Assembly (NCBI GenBank): GCA_003142595.1 | Contig: PLMU01000003.1 | Span: 194,501 to 258,500 of the forward strand | Origin: Phycisphaerales bacterium | GTDB lineage: Bacteria; Planctomycetota; Phycisphaerae; Sedimentisphaerales; UBA12454 | Reading direction: 5' to 3' | Length of the DNA stretch: 64,000 nt | In this document: one piece after another, positions 15,513 through 24,146 of the stretch | Layout: each line of letters begins with the position of its first letter | Numbering within the stretch: the stretch's first letter is position 1 | Notes under the pieces: generated by a model | The model's input: only the letters and a program-made list of their open reading frames with translations | Databases searched by the model: none | What the model was told of the DNA's origin: nothing | Position numbers and translations under genes: made by a program

Positions 15513-17102
15513 ATGCCTAAAAAATCCTCAGGTAATTTCTGGAGCAATAAGACTACTGCCAACAAGCTCAAATTTATGGGATTAATTCTTGCAGCAATTG
15601 GTTTGCTTGGCGGTGGGTTCGGTTGGCTCTGGTTACAATTTCACAAGGAAAACTCCGGCAATTCGGTAACCGTAAAAACTGGCAATAACAATTCGGGGCA
15701 GGTAATAGGCAATACAGATAGCAATGGTGGACCAATTACAATCATAAACATTCAAAACGATACTAATGCACAGACCGACAAACTTATTAAACAAGCCGAG
15801 GAAATAGGTAAGCTTAAAACAGAAAATAGTCAGGTTAAAAAGGATTTGGCTAATTCTATAAATCGTGTCAAAGAACTTGAGAAAGGCGGCAAACATGATA
15901 ATGCTATTGCCGCTTTGGATGCAATAAGCAAAAATGGCGATACAACCAAATTGCTGGCCGTGCTGATAGCGGACAAGAACCTGAACAAAGATGCAATGAT
16001 AGAGCGAAATCGTGAGATCTCAGCGGTGGCTTATTTGCGTGGTGATATTGATACGGCTCTTGCCGCCATTGATGAAATATTAAAACTCCAGCCTGACGAT
16101 TTGGATGCCTTAAACCGCAAGGGGCTTGTCTATAATTTGAGAGGCAATTTGCCAGAGGCTGTCCAATGCTATGAAAAGCTTCTCCAGTTGGCAAAAGCTA
16201 AAAATGATGAGCCATGGCAAGCGATTGCCTATGGTAATTTTGGCGATATCTACCTAACTAACAACGAGTTTGACAAGGCTATAGAGACATACAACAAAGC
16301 TTTGGAAATAAATCAGCGGATAGGCCGACAGGAAGGAGTAGCTGCTGCTTACGGCAATCTCGGAAGTGTTTATCAGATATGTGACAAATTGGATAAGGCC
16401 GAGGAGATGCAAGAAAAGTCGCTTGTGATAAATAAGAAACTCGGCATGCTGGATGGTGTGGCAAGTAATTATGGCAATCTTGGTATTATCTATCAGACAC
16501 GAGGTGATTTTGATAAAGCCGAGGCAATGTATAAAAAATCGCTTGCGATAAATGAGGGCCTCGGAAGACAGACAGATATGGCAAGAAATTATGACCATAT
16601 CGGAACTATTTACGAATCACGCAACCAATTGGATGATGCCAAGGCAATGTATAACAAGTCGCTTGCAATAAATGAAAAACTCGGCAGATTGAAAGGTATG
16701 GCAAGTAATTATGGCAATCTCGGCAATGTATATCAGACCCGCGGCGAACTTGACAAAGCTATGGAGATGTATAACAAAGCCCTGAAAATAGACCAGCAAC
16801 TTGGCAACCAGGAAGGAATGGCAAACGGCTACGGCAACCTCGGGAATGTCTATCAAACCCGCGGCGATTTCGACAAGGCCGTAGAGATGTATAATAAAGT
16901 ACTTGATATTGAAAAAAACCTTGGATTGCAGAATAATGTGGCAACTGTCTATGGTAACCTCGGCATTATCTATCAAACCCGCGGCGACAAAACAAAGGCG
17001 CGTGAATATTATCTCAAATCAATTGAATTGTTTCGCAAAATCGGTGCATTACATAAGGTTGAAAAGGTTGAAGGCTATCTCAAAGAATTAGACGAAAAAT
17101 AA
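15513..17102 (+). CDS. Membrane-anchored TPR protein (kinesin-light-chain-type repeats)
   Basis: 529 aa. One N-terminal TM helix (about residues 21-45) is followed by a polar segment with GNNNSGQVIGN and GGPITIINI, a short beta-prone motif that in my recollection also occurs in front of TPR/STAND-type proteins. A coiled coil covers about residues 85-128 (LIKQAEEIGKLKTENSQVKK). Ten or so TPRs follow with the YGNLGNVYQTRGDFDKAVEMYNKAL pattern typical of 40-residue TPR_12 units. A GAAGG Shine-Dalgarno precedes ATG. The topology puts the TPR superhelix on one side of the inner membrane, probably the periplasm. Partners unknown. Confidence 0.8.
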   Translation: MPKKSSGNFWSNKTTANKLKFMGLILAAIGLLGGGFGWLWLQFHKENSGNSVTVKTGNNNSGQVIGNTDSNGGPITIINIQNDTNAQTDKLIKQAEEIGKLKTENSQVKKDLANSINRVKELEKGGKHDNAIAALDAISKNGDTTKLLAVLIADKNLNKDAMIERNREISAVAYLRGDIDTALAAIDEILKLQPDDLDALNRKGLVYNLRGNLPEAVQCYEKLLQLAKAKNDEPWQAIAYGNFGDIYLTNNEFDKAIETYNKALEINQRIGRQEGVAAAYGNLGSVYQICDKLDKAEEMQEKSLVINKKLGMLDGVASNYGNLGIIYQTRGDFDKAEAMYKKSLAINEGLGRQTDMARNYDHIGTIYESRNQLDDAKAMYNKSLAINEKLGRLKGMASNYGNLGNVYQTRGELDKAMEMYNKALKIDQQLGNQEGMANGYGNLGNVYQTRGDFDKAVEMYNKVLDIEKNLGLQNNVATVYGNLGIIYQTRGDKTKAREYYLKSIELFRKIGALHKVEKVEGYLKELDEK

Positions 17103-17490
17103 TAATAAAATAATTTCTGCCGACTTAACCCCCACAAAAAATCCCACTTTGAAAAACTCCCTGATACAAAAATCTCTAATGCAAAAATCTCAATGCCGCT
17201 ATATCCGTATGCAGTATACTGCAATACAGTATATCGTAGAGATGGCCTAGCCACTGCATACAAGCATAGTGAAAATATTTGCTTTAAGGCGCAACCCCTT
17301 AGGGGAAAATTCAAAGCGATGTGCCGACGTCAAGCCCTGCCCTGAGTCGAAACGCAGTGGAGACCCCATAGGGGCGGAGTCGAACGGGTCGCTTGTAAGT
17401 AAGGCACGAGTTTTGAATTTACAATCCCTATTTATCGGGATGCCTTAAAGCAATAGTCTCTGTGAACTCTGTGGCTAATGGCTAAAAAAC
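17103..17490. other. Noncoding stretch with repeat debris
   Basis: About 390 nt without a credible ORF. It holds a GCAGTATACTGC palindrome near 17214 and a block with GGAGACCCCATAGGGGCGGAG around 17359-17379, related to the GGGGTCTCCGC-type repeats seen elsewhere. Confidence 0.5.
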
Positions 17491-18942
17491 TTAATTCGGC
17501 AGATACATAACCCGTGCCTGGCCGACGAGGTAGAAACTGCCGGTGATGCAGATAAGGTCTTCTCTGCCGATTGCGCTTGATGCGACGCGCAGGGCTTCTT
17601 TGAGGCTCATCGCGGTCTGGCACATTTTGCCGCATATTTCGGTATACATATCCGAAAGTTCCTGCGGGAAAACGGCCTTTGGTGAATTGCTGCGGGTGAA
17701 TATAACTTTGTCGGCTCCGTATTGGAGCTGTTCGAGCATTCCTCTTATGTCTTTATCCTGGTTGCAGCCGAAGATGACAATCATAGAATCGTATGGCACG
17801 TGTTGGCCGATTGCCTGAACCAGTGCTCTGATACTTGCGCCGTTATGAGCGCCGTCGATTAGGATTCGCGGGTCGGAATTTACGATTTCCATTCGGCCGG
17901 GCATCTTTATATCTTTAAGGCCTTCGATAGCCTTGGCATCGTCGATTTTAAAGCCACCGGCTTTAAGGGCATCGAGCATCGCGATTGCCAGACCGCAATT
18001 GATCGCCTGATGTTCGCCGGGCAGCGGCACTCTAAGGTGTTCGAACTTACTGGTTGGCGTTGTCAGGCATATCCGGTTATGCGGCCCGTGTTCGCGTGAC
18101 GATTCGAATCTGAATGAAAAGTCTATATCTTTGCCGGTAACTGAAAGCGGCGCTTTGACAGCCAATGCTTGTTTTTTAATTTCTTTCATCGCCAGCGGGT
18201 CTTGAGGCACGGTTATTACAGGGATTCCCTTTTTTATAATACCTGCTTTTTCGCGTGCGATGCAGTCGATCGTATTACCCAGGAGGTTTTGGTGGTCGAT
18301 GCTAATGCTCGTCAGGCCGACAACGGCTGGTGAAAGGACATTTGTGCTGTCCAATCTGCCGCCCAGACCTGTTTCGATGACTGCGATATCGACTTTCTTG
18401 TCGATAAAGTACATAAATGCCATTGCTGTAAAAATTTCAAAAAAAGTCGGGGCATCGGCCTGCCCTGAGCCTGTCGAATGGGTTTTTGTCATTTTTTCAA
18501 CTGGAGCGTATATCCGGTTAATCAGACCCAGAAGTTCGGTATCGGATATTCGTTTTCCGTTGATTTCTATTCTTTCATGCAGATTAACGACATGTGGCGA
18601 TGTATATAGTCCGACCGAGTAGCCATTAGCCTGCAGCATTCTCGCCAGCATCGTCGCCGTCGACCCTTTGCCTTTTGTGCCGGCGATATGGGCGCAGGCG
18701 AGTTTTTTGTGGGGATTGGCAACCATAGACAGCAGTTTTTCCATCCGTTCAAGGCTGAAAGTGGTTACATTGTAGCGCACGCGGGTCTGTTTCTCGTAGT
18801 CAGTACGAGTAAACAAATATTCGAGAGCCTGCTTAGTCGTGCGAAACTGCCGTCCAGATTTGACTGGAGTTACTTTGCCGGACTTCTCTGAAGCCTTCTT
18901 AATTGTACTAGTTTGGGTAGTCACAGTTTCATAAGTTATCAA
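17491..18942 (-). CDS. folC: Bifunctional folylpolyglutamate / dihydrofolate synthase
   Basis: 483 aa Mur-ligase-family enzyme. It shows SLERMEKLLSMVANPHKKL, the ATP-binding loop HIAGTKGKGSTA, SPHVVNLHERIEING, FEIFTAMAF, ETGLGGRLDSTN, SIDHQNLLG and DGAHN. It adds glutamate to dihydropteroate/folates. The start is uncertain: the frame opens at TTG 18942, giving a charged N-terminal extension of about 40 residues, with no ATG before Met67. At 18455-18483 a 29-nt dispersed repeat is inserted in frame (residues THSTGSGQADAP), just before the FFEIFTAM motif. It is in a loop and probably tolerated. Confidence 0.9.
   Translation of the reverse strand: MITYETVTTQTSTIKKASEKSGKVTPVKSGRQFRTTKQALEYLFTRTDYEKQTRVRYNVTTFSLERMEKLLSMVANPHKKLACAHIAGTKGKGSTATMLARMLQANGYSVGLYTSPHVVNLHERIEINGKRISDTELLGLINRIYAPVEKMTKTHSTGSGQADAPTFFEIFTAMAFMYFIDKKVDIAVIETGLGGRLDSTNVLSPAVVGLTSISIDHQNLLGNTIDCIAREKAGIIKKGIPVITVPQDPLAMKEIKKQALAVKAPLSVTGKDIDFSFRFESSREHGPHNRICLTTPTSKFEHLRVPLPGEHQAINCGLAIAMLDALKAGGFKIDDAKAIEGLKDIKMPGRMEIVNSDPRILIDGAHNGASIRALVQAIGQHVPYDSMIVIFGCNQDKDIRGMLEQLQYGADKVIFTRSNSPKAVFPQELSDMYTEICGKMCQTAMSLKEALRVASSAIGREDLICITGSFYLVGQARVMYLPN
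18455..18483 (-). repeat. Dispersed repeat inserted in frame in folC
   Basis: Read on minus: CATTCGACAGGCTCAGGGC followed by AGGCCGATG. It belongs to a repeat whose related fragments lie near 12988-13014 (CCCTGAGCAGTTTGTCGAAG) and 17335-17350. It encodes HSTGSGQA in the middle of FolC, where other FolC proteins have only a short loop. Confidence 0.6.
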
Positions 18943-19217
18943 AATTATATGACGAAGTCAATTTATAACCAAATAATTGATATTGACAAGATTATGAGTC
19001 CTTTTAATCCTGTTTTTTAAAGTCTTATAAAATATAGAGTTAAAAACGCCAATTTGCGTATCTTCCGGCGTGTTTTTCTTTAAGATTTGAAGATTAGATA
19101 AGTCCATTATTACCGTATAATTGTTACTTTTTTATGCAAATCCAGTTTTTTCAAGATTGCTTTTAATGAAAAATAAGATAAAAACGTTATAAATTCTTCC
19201 ATCATTCAGGAGAAACT

Positions 19218-19448
19218 TTGGAAGGTCATTCACCCAATATACGCAATTGGTTGCAAATTGTTCAGGCAGAGGGAGTCGCCCCCGCAATTTCCTTTTCTGC
19301 GGAAAAGAAAATTAAATCGGAGAACTTCAGTGGGGCGGGGGTCTCCGCTGTGGCTCCGAGGGTTGGGGCAATTGCCGAAATTGAAGATTTAAGATTGAAG
19401 ATTGAAAATTTGAGGAGTAAAAATTGGGTAATCATTCAGAAAATATAG
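19218..19448 (+). pseudogene. Diverged duplicate of the dprA 5' end
   Basis: A TTG start with an AGGAGA Shine-Dalgarno begins MEGHSPNIRNWLQIVQAEGV, clearly similar to the dprA start (MGNHSENIGQWLQIAQADGV) about 206 nt downstream. Homology ends after about 22 codons. The remainder (SFSAEKK..., then LRLKIENLRSK) is repeat-derived, including GGGGGTCTCCGC and AAGATTTAAGATTGAAGATT-type blocks. The frame overlaps the true dprA start by 25 nt. A short peptide could still be made. Confidence 0.55.
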
Positions 19449-20575
19449 GTCAATGGTTACAGATTGCGCAAGCAGATGGTGTTGGGTCAGTGATTTTCGG
19501 CCGATTATTGGAGCATTTTGGCTCTGTAGAGGCAATTCTTGCGGCTGGGGCCGGAAGTCTGGCGCAAGTTGAAGGCGTCGGAAAAATTACCGCTGAGAAA
19601 ATTGTCCATTCAAGAAACAAATTCGATGCCGATAAAGAAATTTCGCTGGCTGACAAATCGGGCGTTTGCATTATCAGCATTTCAGACAGCCGATACCCCG
19701 CCCTGCTGAAGAAAATCTACGACCCGCCGCCGGTGATTTATGTCAAAGGCGAAATTGGGCCTTCGGATAATCTGGCCGTTGCGATTGTCGGCTCGCGAGG
19801 ATGCAGCCATTATGGAAGCGAACAGGCTTCCCGATTTGCGCATCTGCTCGCATCGGCAGGTTTCACTATCGTGTCCGGTATGGCAAGAGGAATCGACTCG
19901 GCTGCTCATAGCGGAGCACTGAGCGCAAATGGCAGGACAATCGCAGTGCAGGGATGCGGATTATCTAAAATTTTCCCGCCGGAGAATAAAGAACTGTTTG
20001 CAAAAATTTCTCAAAATGGAGCTTGTATCAGCGAATTGCCGATGGAATATGAGCCATTGGCGGAAAATTTCCCGCCGCGGAACAGGATTATCGCGGGGCT
20101 ATCGCTTGCGACAATTGTTATTGAGGCGATGCCGAGGTCTGGTGCACTTATCACGGCGCAGGCGGCGCTGGAAAATAATCGGGAAGTTATGGCTGTGCCG
20201 GGCAGAGCGGATTCGCCGCTGAGTAAAGGGCCGCATAAACTAATAAAACAAGGGGCCAAACTCGTCGAGTCGGTTGAAGATGTGATTGAAACGCTGGAAT
20301 TTCTGCAAAAAGATTTTGCAGAGCATCTTTCGAAGGCGGCAAAACAATCTATTGAAAAAGCTGAAATGCCGCTGTTCGATATATCGAATTTAAATTTGAC
20401 AGATATTGAGAAAAAGAGTTTCAATTGCCTTAATAAAGAACCTGTTCATATAGAGCAGATTATAAGTCAGACCGAAATCCCTGCCGGCAAGGTTAATGCG
20501 GCTTTGGTTTCACTGCGGCTTAAAGGAATTATCAAACAACTGCCGGGAAACTACTTTGTGAAAAAGAATATTTAA
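19424..20575 (+). CDS. dprA: DNA-processing protein DprA
   Basis: 383 aa. An N-terminal helical/HhH region (LAQVEGVGKITAEKI, about residues 45-60) precedes the Rossmann-type DprA core: VAIVGSRGCSHYG, GFTIVSGMARGIDSAAHSGAL, the ENFPPRNRIIAGLS signature and SGALITAQ.ALE..REVMAVPG. A C-terminal winged helix follows (HIEQIISQTEIPAGKVNAAL). It loads RecA on incoming ssDNA in natural transformation; no other competence gene is in the window. The start is TTG 19424 with GAGGAG upstream, mirrored in the duplicated 5' copy at 19218. Confidence 0.93.
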   Translation: MGNHSENIGQWLQIAQADGVGSVIFGRLLEHFGSVEAILAAGAGSLAQVEGVGKITAEKIVHSRNKFDADKEISLADKSGVCIISISDSRYPALLKKIYDPPPVIYVKGEIGPSDNLAVAIVGSRGCSHYGSEQASRFAHLLASAGFTIVSGMARGIDSAAHSGALSANGRTIAVQGCGLSKIFPPENKELFAKISQNGACISELPMEYEPLAENFPPRNRIIAGLSLATIVIEAMPRSGALITAQAALENNREVMAVPGRADSPLSKGPHKLIKQGAKLVESVEDVIETLEFLQKDFAEHLSKAAKQSIEKAEMPLFDISNLNLTDIEKKSFNCLNKEPVHIEQIISQTEIPAGKVNAALVSLRLKGIIKQLPGNYFVKKNI

Positions 20576-20598
20576 GATTAAAAATTTTGAGGAACGCT

Positions 20599-21324
20599 AT
20601 GGCGGGATCTTATTTGCGTGTAGAGGAAGTCACCCAAGCATTGGTAGAATTGGGGGGAGAGGCCAAGTGGAGTGATATTCAAAAACTTGTCACAAAGAAA
20701 CGTGGCAATTCCTATGCACCATACAAAGACTGGCTTAATTATCACACTACTATGTTCCAACTTGTCCAGCAACATTGTGAAGGCTACGAGAAATTTATTG
20801 GCCCCATTCTTTTTCAAAAAATCAACAAAGGAAGATTCTTATTAGTGACGACACAGCCTAAAGTGCCGCTCACTACAGGCATAAACATAACTAATGATAA
20901 AGACAAAGACTCCGAACATGTATTACCCATAAGTTTGACACCGATCGCTGCGGATATTGCTGAACCACCGATGCGTGGATCGTTAGAGATATATCGTATT
21001 CTTCGAGACACTAAACTGGCCCGTGACGTCAAAGTAATTCATGAGCTTCGGTGTCAAGTTTGCCATAATCCTCCGTTGAAACTAAGTGAAATTAAATTCT
21101 ATGCAGAAGCTCATCATATCAAGCCACTCGGATCACCACACAATGGTCCCGATATTCAAGAAAATATCTTGTGCGTATGTCCTAATTGTCACGTTCTACT
21201 TGATTATGGAGCTATCTTGCTCGATCTCGGCCAGTTAAGCACTTCTAAAGCCCATACTATAGGCCGCGAATATGTCGACTATCATAACCAACGAGTCTTT
21301 CGGAAAGTTAACATTGAAAGTTGA
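20599..21324 (+). CDS. HNH endonuclease with N-terminal winged-helix-like region
   Basis: About 241 aa from ATG 20599, which has GAGGA at a good distance; an in-frame TTG at 20587 is less likely. The N-terminal 80 residues (YLRVEEVTQALVELGG, WSDIQKLV) look like a winged-helix DNA-binding module. The C-terminal half is an HNH nuclease: CQVCHNP (about 152-158), AEAHHIKPLG (about 169-178) and CPNCHVLLDYG (about 195-205), with four Cys for zinc and the catalytic HH. It lies 19 nt before the TcmP gene and is as A+T-rich as its two downstream partners, unlike dprA. Probable role: DNA cleavage within an accessory cassette. Confidence 0.8.
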   Translation: MAGSYLRVEEVTQALVELGGEAKWSDIQKLVTKKRGNSYAPYKDWLNYHTTMFQLVQQHCEGYEKFIGPILFQKINKGRFLLVTTQPKVPLTTGINITNDKDKDSEHVLPISLTPIAADIAEPPMRGSLEIYRILRDTKLARDVKVIHELRCQVCHNPPLKLSEIKFYAEAHHIKPLGSPHNGPDIQENILCVCPNCHVLLDYGAILLDLGQLSTSKAHTIGREYVDYHNQRVFRKVNIES

Positions 21325-21342
21325 AAATTTAAGGGATAGCAA

Positions 21343-22224
21343 ATGACTGATTTTACAGAACAACTTTTTGGTGGTAGTTGGACAGAGAAGAAACTTGAGA
21401 TACTAAAAAATTATCTTAATAGTTATAACACGGCATTAAAAAATCAACCATTCAAGCGGGTCTATATAGACGCATTTGCGGGGACAGGTTATCGCCAGCA
21501 ACGCAAACTGCAATATGATAACCCAGATATTTTCGAAGAATTGGGGCAAGACGAATCTGACCAGTTCCTGAAAGGCTCAGCCGCATTGGCTCTTGAAGCA
21601 AATCCTCCATTTGACAAGTATATCTTTATCGAAAGCGATCAAGATAAAATTAAGGAGTTAGAAAGACTAAAGCAGATTTATCCGCAAAAAAGCAAGCAAA
21701 TGGAAATAATACAAAGTGATGCAAATGAATTTATACAGAAATACTGTAAAAAAGAAGATTGGAGAAATACTCGGGCAGTTCTGTTTCTTGATCCATTTGC
21801 TACAGAGGTGGAATGGACAACCATTGAAGCGATTGCAAAAACAAAATGCATAGATGTCTGGATTCTTTTTCCACTTATGGCCGTCAATCGGCTATTAGCT
21901 AAAGATCCTAAAAAAGTTTTTTACGATCGTTTAAATAGGATTTTTGGTACTAAAGATTGGTTTGAATGTTTTTATAAAACGCAGATTTTGGACGATATTT
22001 TTGGCCAATCAATTGAAAAAATAGATAAAGCATGTAACTCAGCTAGCATAGCAAATTTTTATAAAAGCAGACTAAAAACAATATTTTCTGGAGTGGCAGA
22101 AGTGGATAAAACTTTTTGTAATAGCCGCGGCAGTATGTTATTCCATTTTTTCTTTGCCGTTGGAAACCCCACGGGAGCACCAATTGCTATTCGAATCGCA
22201 GAACATTTAATGAAAAAAATATAA
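21343..22224 (+). CDS. tcmP: Three-Cys-motif partner protein TcmP
   Basis: 293 aa. The opening FGGSWTEKKLEILKNYL, followed by FKRVYIDAFAGTGY, matches the three-Cys-motif partner family (TIGR04474). Methyltransferase-like Rossmann landmarks are visible: motif I DAFAGTG (43-49), an acidic motif II (FIESDQ, 95-100), motif III (QSDANEF, 124-130) and a DPPY-like LDPFAT (149-154). The family is named for its pairing with a Gp37/Gp68 three-Cys protein, which is indeed the next gene. An AAGGGATAG Shine-Dalgarno precedes the ATG. Actual activity is unknown; methyl transfer or another SAM-linked reaction is inferred. Confidence 0.85.
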   Translation: MTDFTEQLFGGSWTEKKLEILKNYLNSYNTALKNQPFKRVYIDAFAGTGYRQQRKLQYDNPDIFEELGQDESDQFLKGSAALALEANPPFDKYIFIESDQDKIKELERLKQIYPQKSKQMEIIQSDANEFIQKYCKKEDWRNTRAVLFLDPFATEVEWTTIEAIAKTKCIDVWILFPLMAVNRLLAKDPKKVFYDRLNRIFGTKDWFECFYKTQILDDIFGQSIEKIDKACNSASIANFYKSRLKTIFSGVAEVDKTFCNSRGSMLFHFFFAVGNPTGAPIAIRIAEHLMKKI

Positions 22225-22309
22225 TTGTTCATTTGTTTATGGCTCGTTACTAAAGTATAATAATCTTTGAGTTTTATATGTCATTCTTAGAAATTTAGAT
22301 AGGTATAAT

Positions 22310-23041
22310 ATGGCAGTTAATTCCGGAATAGAATGGACAGAATCAACTTGGAATCCTGTTACGGGATGCTCGGAAATAAGCGCAGGATGTAAAAACTGCT
22401 ACGCCAAGAGAATGGCTTTAAGATTGCAGGCTATGGGGCAGCCTAATTACCGCAACGGTTTTAAAGTAACATGTCATCCAAAATCGCTCGACTTGCCATT
22501 GTGCTGGAAAAAACCTCAGATGATTTTCGTAAATTCTATGAGCGACCTTTTTCATACTAAAGTTCCCTGTGAATTTATAACTAAAATTTTTGATGTTATG
22601 AGCCGAACACCACAACATATTTATCAATTCCTGACAAAAAGAGCAGAACGGCTGGCGGAGTTATCGGATTTAATGCCGTGGTCAAAAAATGTATGGGCGG
22701 GAGTTACGGTAGAGGCGACAGAATATAAATACAGGATAGAACTTTTACGACAGACAAAAGCCAATGTCAAATTTTTATCTTTGGAGCCTTTGTTGGAAGA
22801 TATCGGAAAATTAGATTTGACTGGTATTGACTGGGTCATAACAGGCGGAGAATCGGGGCCAGGCGCAAGACCAATAGAAGCCGATTGGGTCAGAAACATT
22901 CGAGAACAGTGCATAGAGCAAAACGTTCCATTTTTCTTTAAACAATGGGGTGGATTTAATAAGAAGAAAAACGGCCGCGAATTAGATGGCAAAGAATGGG
23001 ATCAGATACCAAACAGAGCGAATGAAGAGGTCTGCGTTTAA
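22310..23041 (+). CDS. Phage Gp37/Gp68-family three-Cys (DUF5131) protein
   Basis: 243 aa. The N-terminus IEWTESTWNPVTGC...GCKNCYAKRMA gives Cys20-x6-Cys27-x2-Cys30, the three-Cys cluster of the Gp37/Gp68 (DUF5131) family. Other family blocks are VNSMSDLFHTKVP, FLTKRAERL, WAGVTVE, FLSLEPLLEDI, WVITGGESGPGARP and FFKQWGG. The fold and cluster resemble radical SAM/spore photoproduct lyase proteins, so a Fe-S-dependent nucleic-acid reaction is plausible but undemonstrated. It follows TcmP by 85 nt. An imperfect AGG precedes the ATG. Confidence 0.88.
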   Translation: MAVNSGIEWTESTWNPVTGCSEISAGCKNCYAKRMALRLQAMGQPNYRNGFKVTCHPKSLDLPLCWKKPQMIFVNSMSDLFHTKVPCEFITKIFDVMSRTPQHIYQFLTKRAERLAELSDLMPWSKNVWAGVTVEATEYKYRIELLRQTKANVKFLSLEPLLEDIGKLDLTGIDWVITGGESGPGARPIEADWVRNIREQCIEQNVPFFFKQWGGFNKKKNGRELDGKEWDQIPNRANEEVCV

Positions 23042-23119
23042 TCAGCTTTTTACGACATATCATTTTTTAAAATGTTTCATCCCCTCTAATTTTGCTTTCA
23101 ATAACAAAATAATTTAAAT

Positions 23120-23168
23120 GACCCCGCCCCTGCAGTTTTGCCAGCGGACAAAACTAAGCGCTGGGGTC
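23120..23168. repeat. Large hairpin downstream of Gp37/Gp68 gene
   Basis: GACCCC (23120-23125) pairs with GGGGTC (23163-23168), and an inner AGTTTTG/CAAAACT stem follows. It may terminate the HNH-tcmP-Gp68 transcript, although no T tract follows. Confidence 0.5.
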
Positions 23169-23187
23169 TACGCCGCGGCTTCGACGA
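23163..23187 (+). repeat. Direct repeat left of homing HNH gene
   Basis: GGGGTCTACGCCGCGGCTTC then GACG. It is close to the copy at 23935-23959 (GGGGTCTACGCTACGCTTCG then ACG). The pair brackets the HNH gene at 23214-23870. Confidence 0.5.
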
Positions 23188-23213
23188 GGCACAAAATTCA
23201 TAAGACTCGGGGA

Positions 23214-23870
23214 TTACATCGGGGATTTCATAAAACTAAATTCGAGTTGGAGGTTGGCGTTTCTATCTGTTTTGTATTTTCGCAAATCCTCGTTTAATAA
23301 AATACTCCTGAACGGCTCATATTGCCAGCAGGGAAAATTCAAGGGGGCGTATTCCTCATCACAGGCCTGTAAAACAAATCTATCACGCGCAAAGGCGGCA
23401 ACAATTCGATTGGCGGGACTGTCGGGTAATTGAAAAACCACTTCTTTGCCATCGGCCGGCATAAATTTGGCTGAACAATATGTCCTTTTGCCCTGATGTT
23501 TAATGCAAACGCCAAAAAAGCCTGTTTCATTAATACATTTTTTGTTCAGATTGTTTTGCCTTTTGGTTACAAATCGCAGATTACATCTTCGGTTATCAAA
23601 AGGGTTCCTGTTCTTATGGTCAACTATCTGCCCCTTTTTGGCGTTCATTACAAACCTTGCAAGCGGAACATAACGCGAAGGTTTTCTGCCGAAGACGACG
23701 ACAGGACAGCCATCGGAGGAAATACGCACCGAAGTAATATCGCCATTGTATTTCCTGTTTGGCGGGTCGCGGCGAATATTAAAGATTTTTCTATAAATGT
23801 CCGGGTCAACTTTGACAATCCGGTCCTGAATTTTGAACATAAGATAGTCGATTTTGCGTTTTGAAGACAT
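23214..23870 (-). CDS. Homing-type HNH endonuclease
   Basis: 218 aa. The HNH motif is IVDHKNRNPFDNRRCNLRFV (about residues 82-101), followed by an RQNNLNK basic segment and an AP2-like DNA-binding stretch (GFFGVCIKHQGKRTYCSAKF). The C-terminal YAPLNFPCWQYEPFRSILLNEDLRKYK-type tail is shared with the 52296 gene, defining a local paralogous family. Phage and mobile-element HNH/AP2 proteins have the same order. The gene is minus-strand, isolated, and bracketed by direct repeats. It probably spreads itself by cutting DNA. Confidence 0.82.
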   Translation of the reverse strand: MSSKRKIDYLMFKIQDRIVKVDPDIYRKIFNIRRDPPNRKYNGDITSVRISSDGCPVVVFGRKPSRYVPLARFVMNAKKGQIVDHKNRNPFDNRRCNLRFVTKRQNNLNKKCINETGFFGVCIKHQGKRTYCSAKFMPADGKEVVFQLPDSPANRIVAAFARDRFVLQACDEEYAPLNFPCWQYEPFRSILLNEDLRKYKTDRNANLQLEFSFMKSPM

Positions 23871-24146
23871 AATAAGACTCCGTAAATGGATTGGAATATG
23901 GAAGTAAGAATTAAAGACTGAATTGCCCCCTTGCGGGGGTCTACGCTACGCTTCGACGCTTCGCTCCGAGAAAATGGTTGTTTAAATAGATTTCTCGACT
24001 CACCCCTGAGGGTTCGCTCGAAATGACAAAATGTTTGAAAACAATCTAATTTATACGGGTATTATACCATTTTTTAACAGAAAATCAAGGAAAAAATGGT
24101 AAGAAAGCGGAAAATGGGGAAAAATGACAGGGATGGGCGGCATAAT
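23871..24146. other. Noncoding spacer with repeat fragments
   Basis: It holds the GCCCCCTTGCGGGGGT hairpin (about 23924-23940) that leads into the direct repeat at 23935. A CTCGACTCACCCCTGAGGGT segment near 23995 belongs to the dispersed repeat background. No gene seen. Confidence 0.5.
23935..23959 (+). repeat. Direct repeat right of homing HNH gene
   Basis: Second copy of the GGGGTCTACGC..GCTTCGACG repeat, same orientation as 23163-23187. A weaker relative (GGGGGTCTCCGCTGTGGCTC) lies near 19338-19357 in the dprA leader. Confidence 0.5.

Noticed and set aside
17205-17235. Palindromic GCAGTATACTGC/CAGTATAT tract as an operator
   Set aside because: A+T-rich simple palindromes are expected by chance and no gene start lies nearby.
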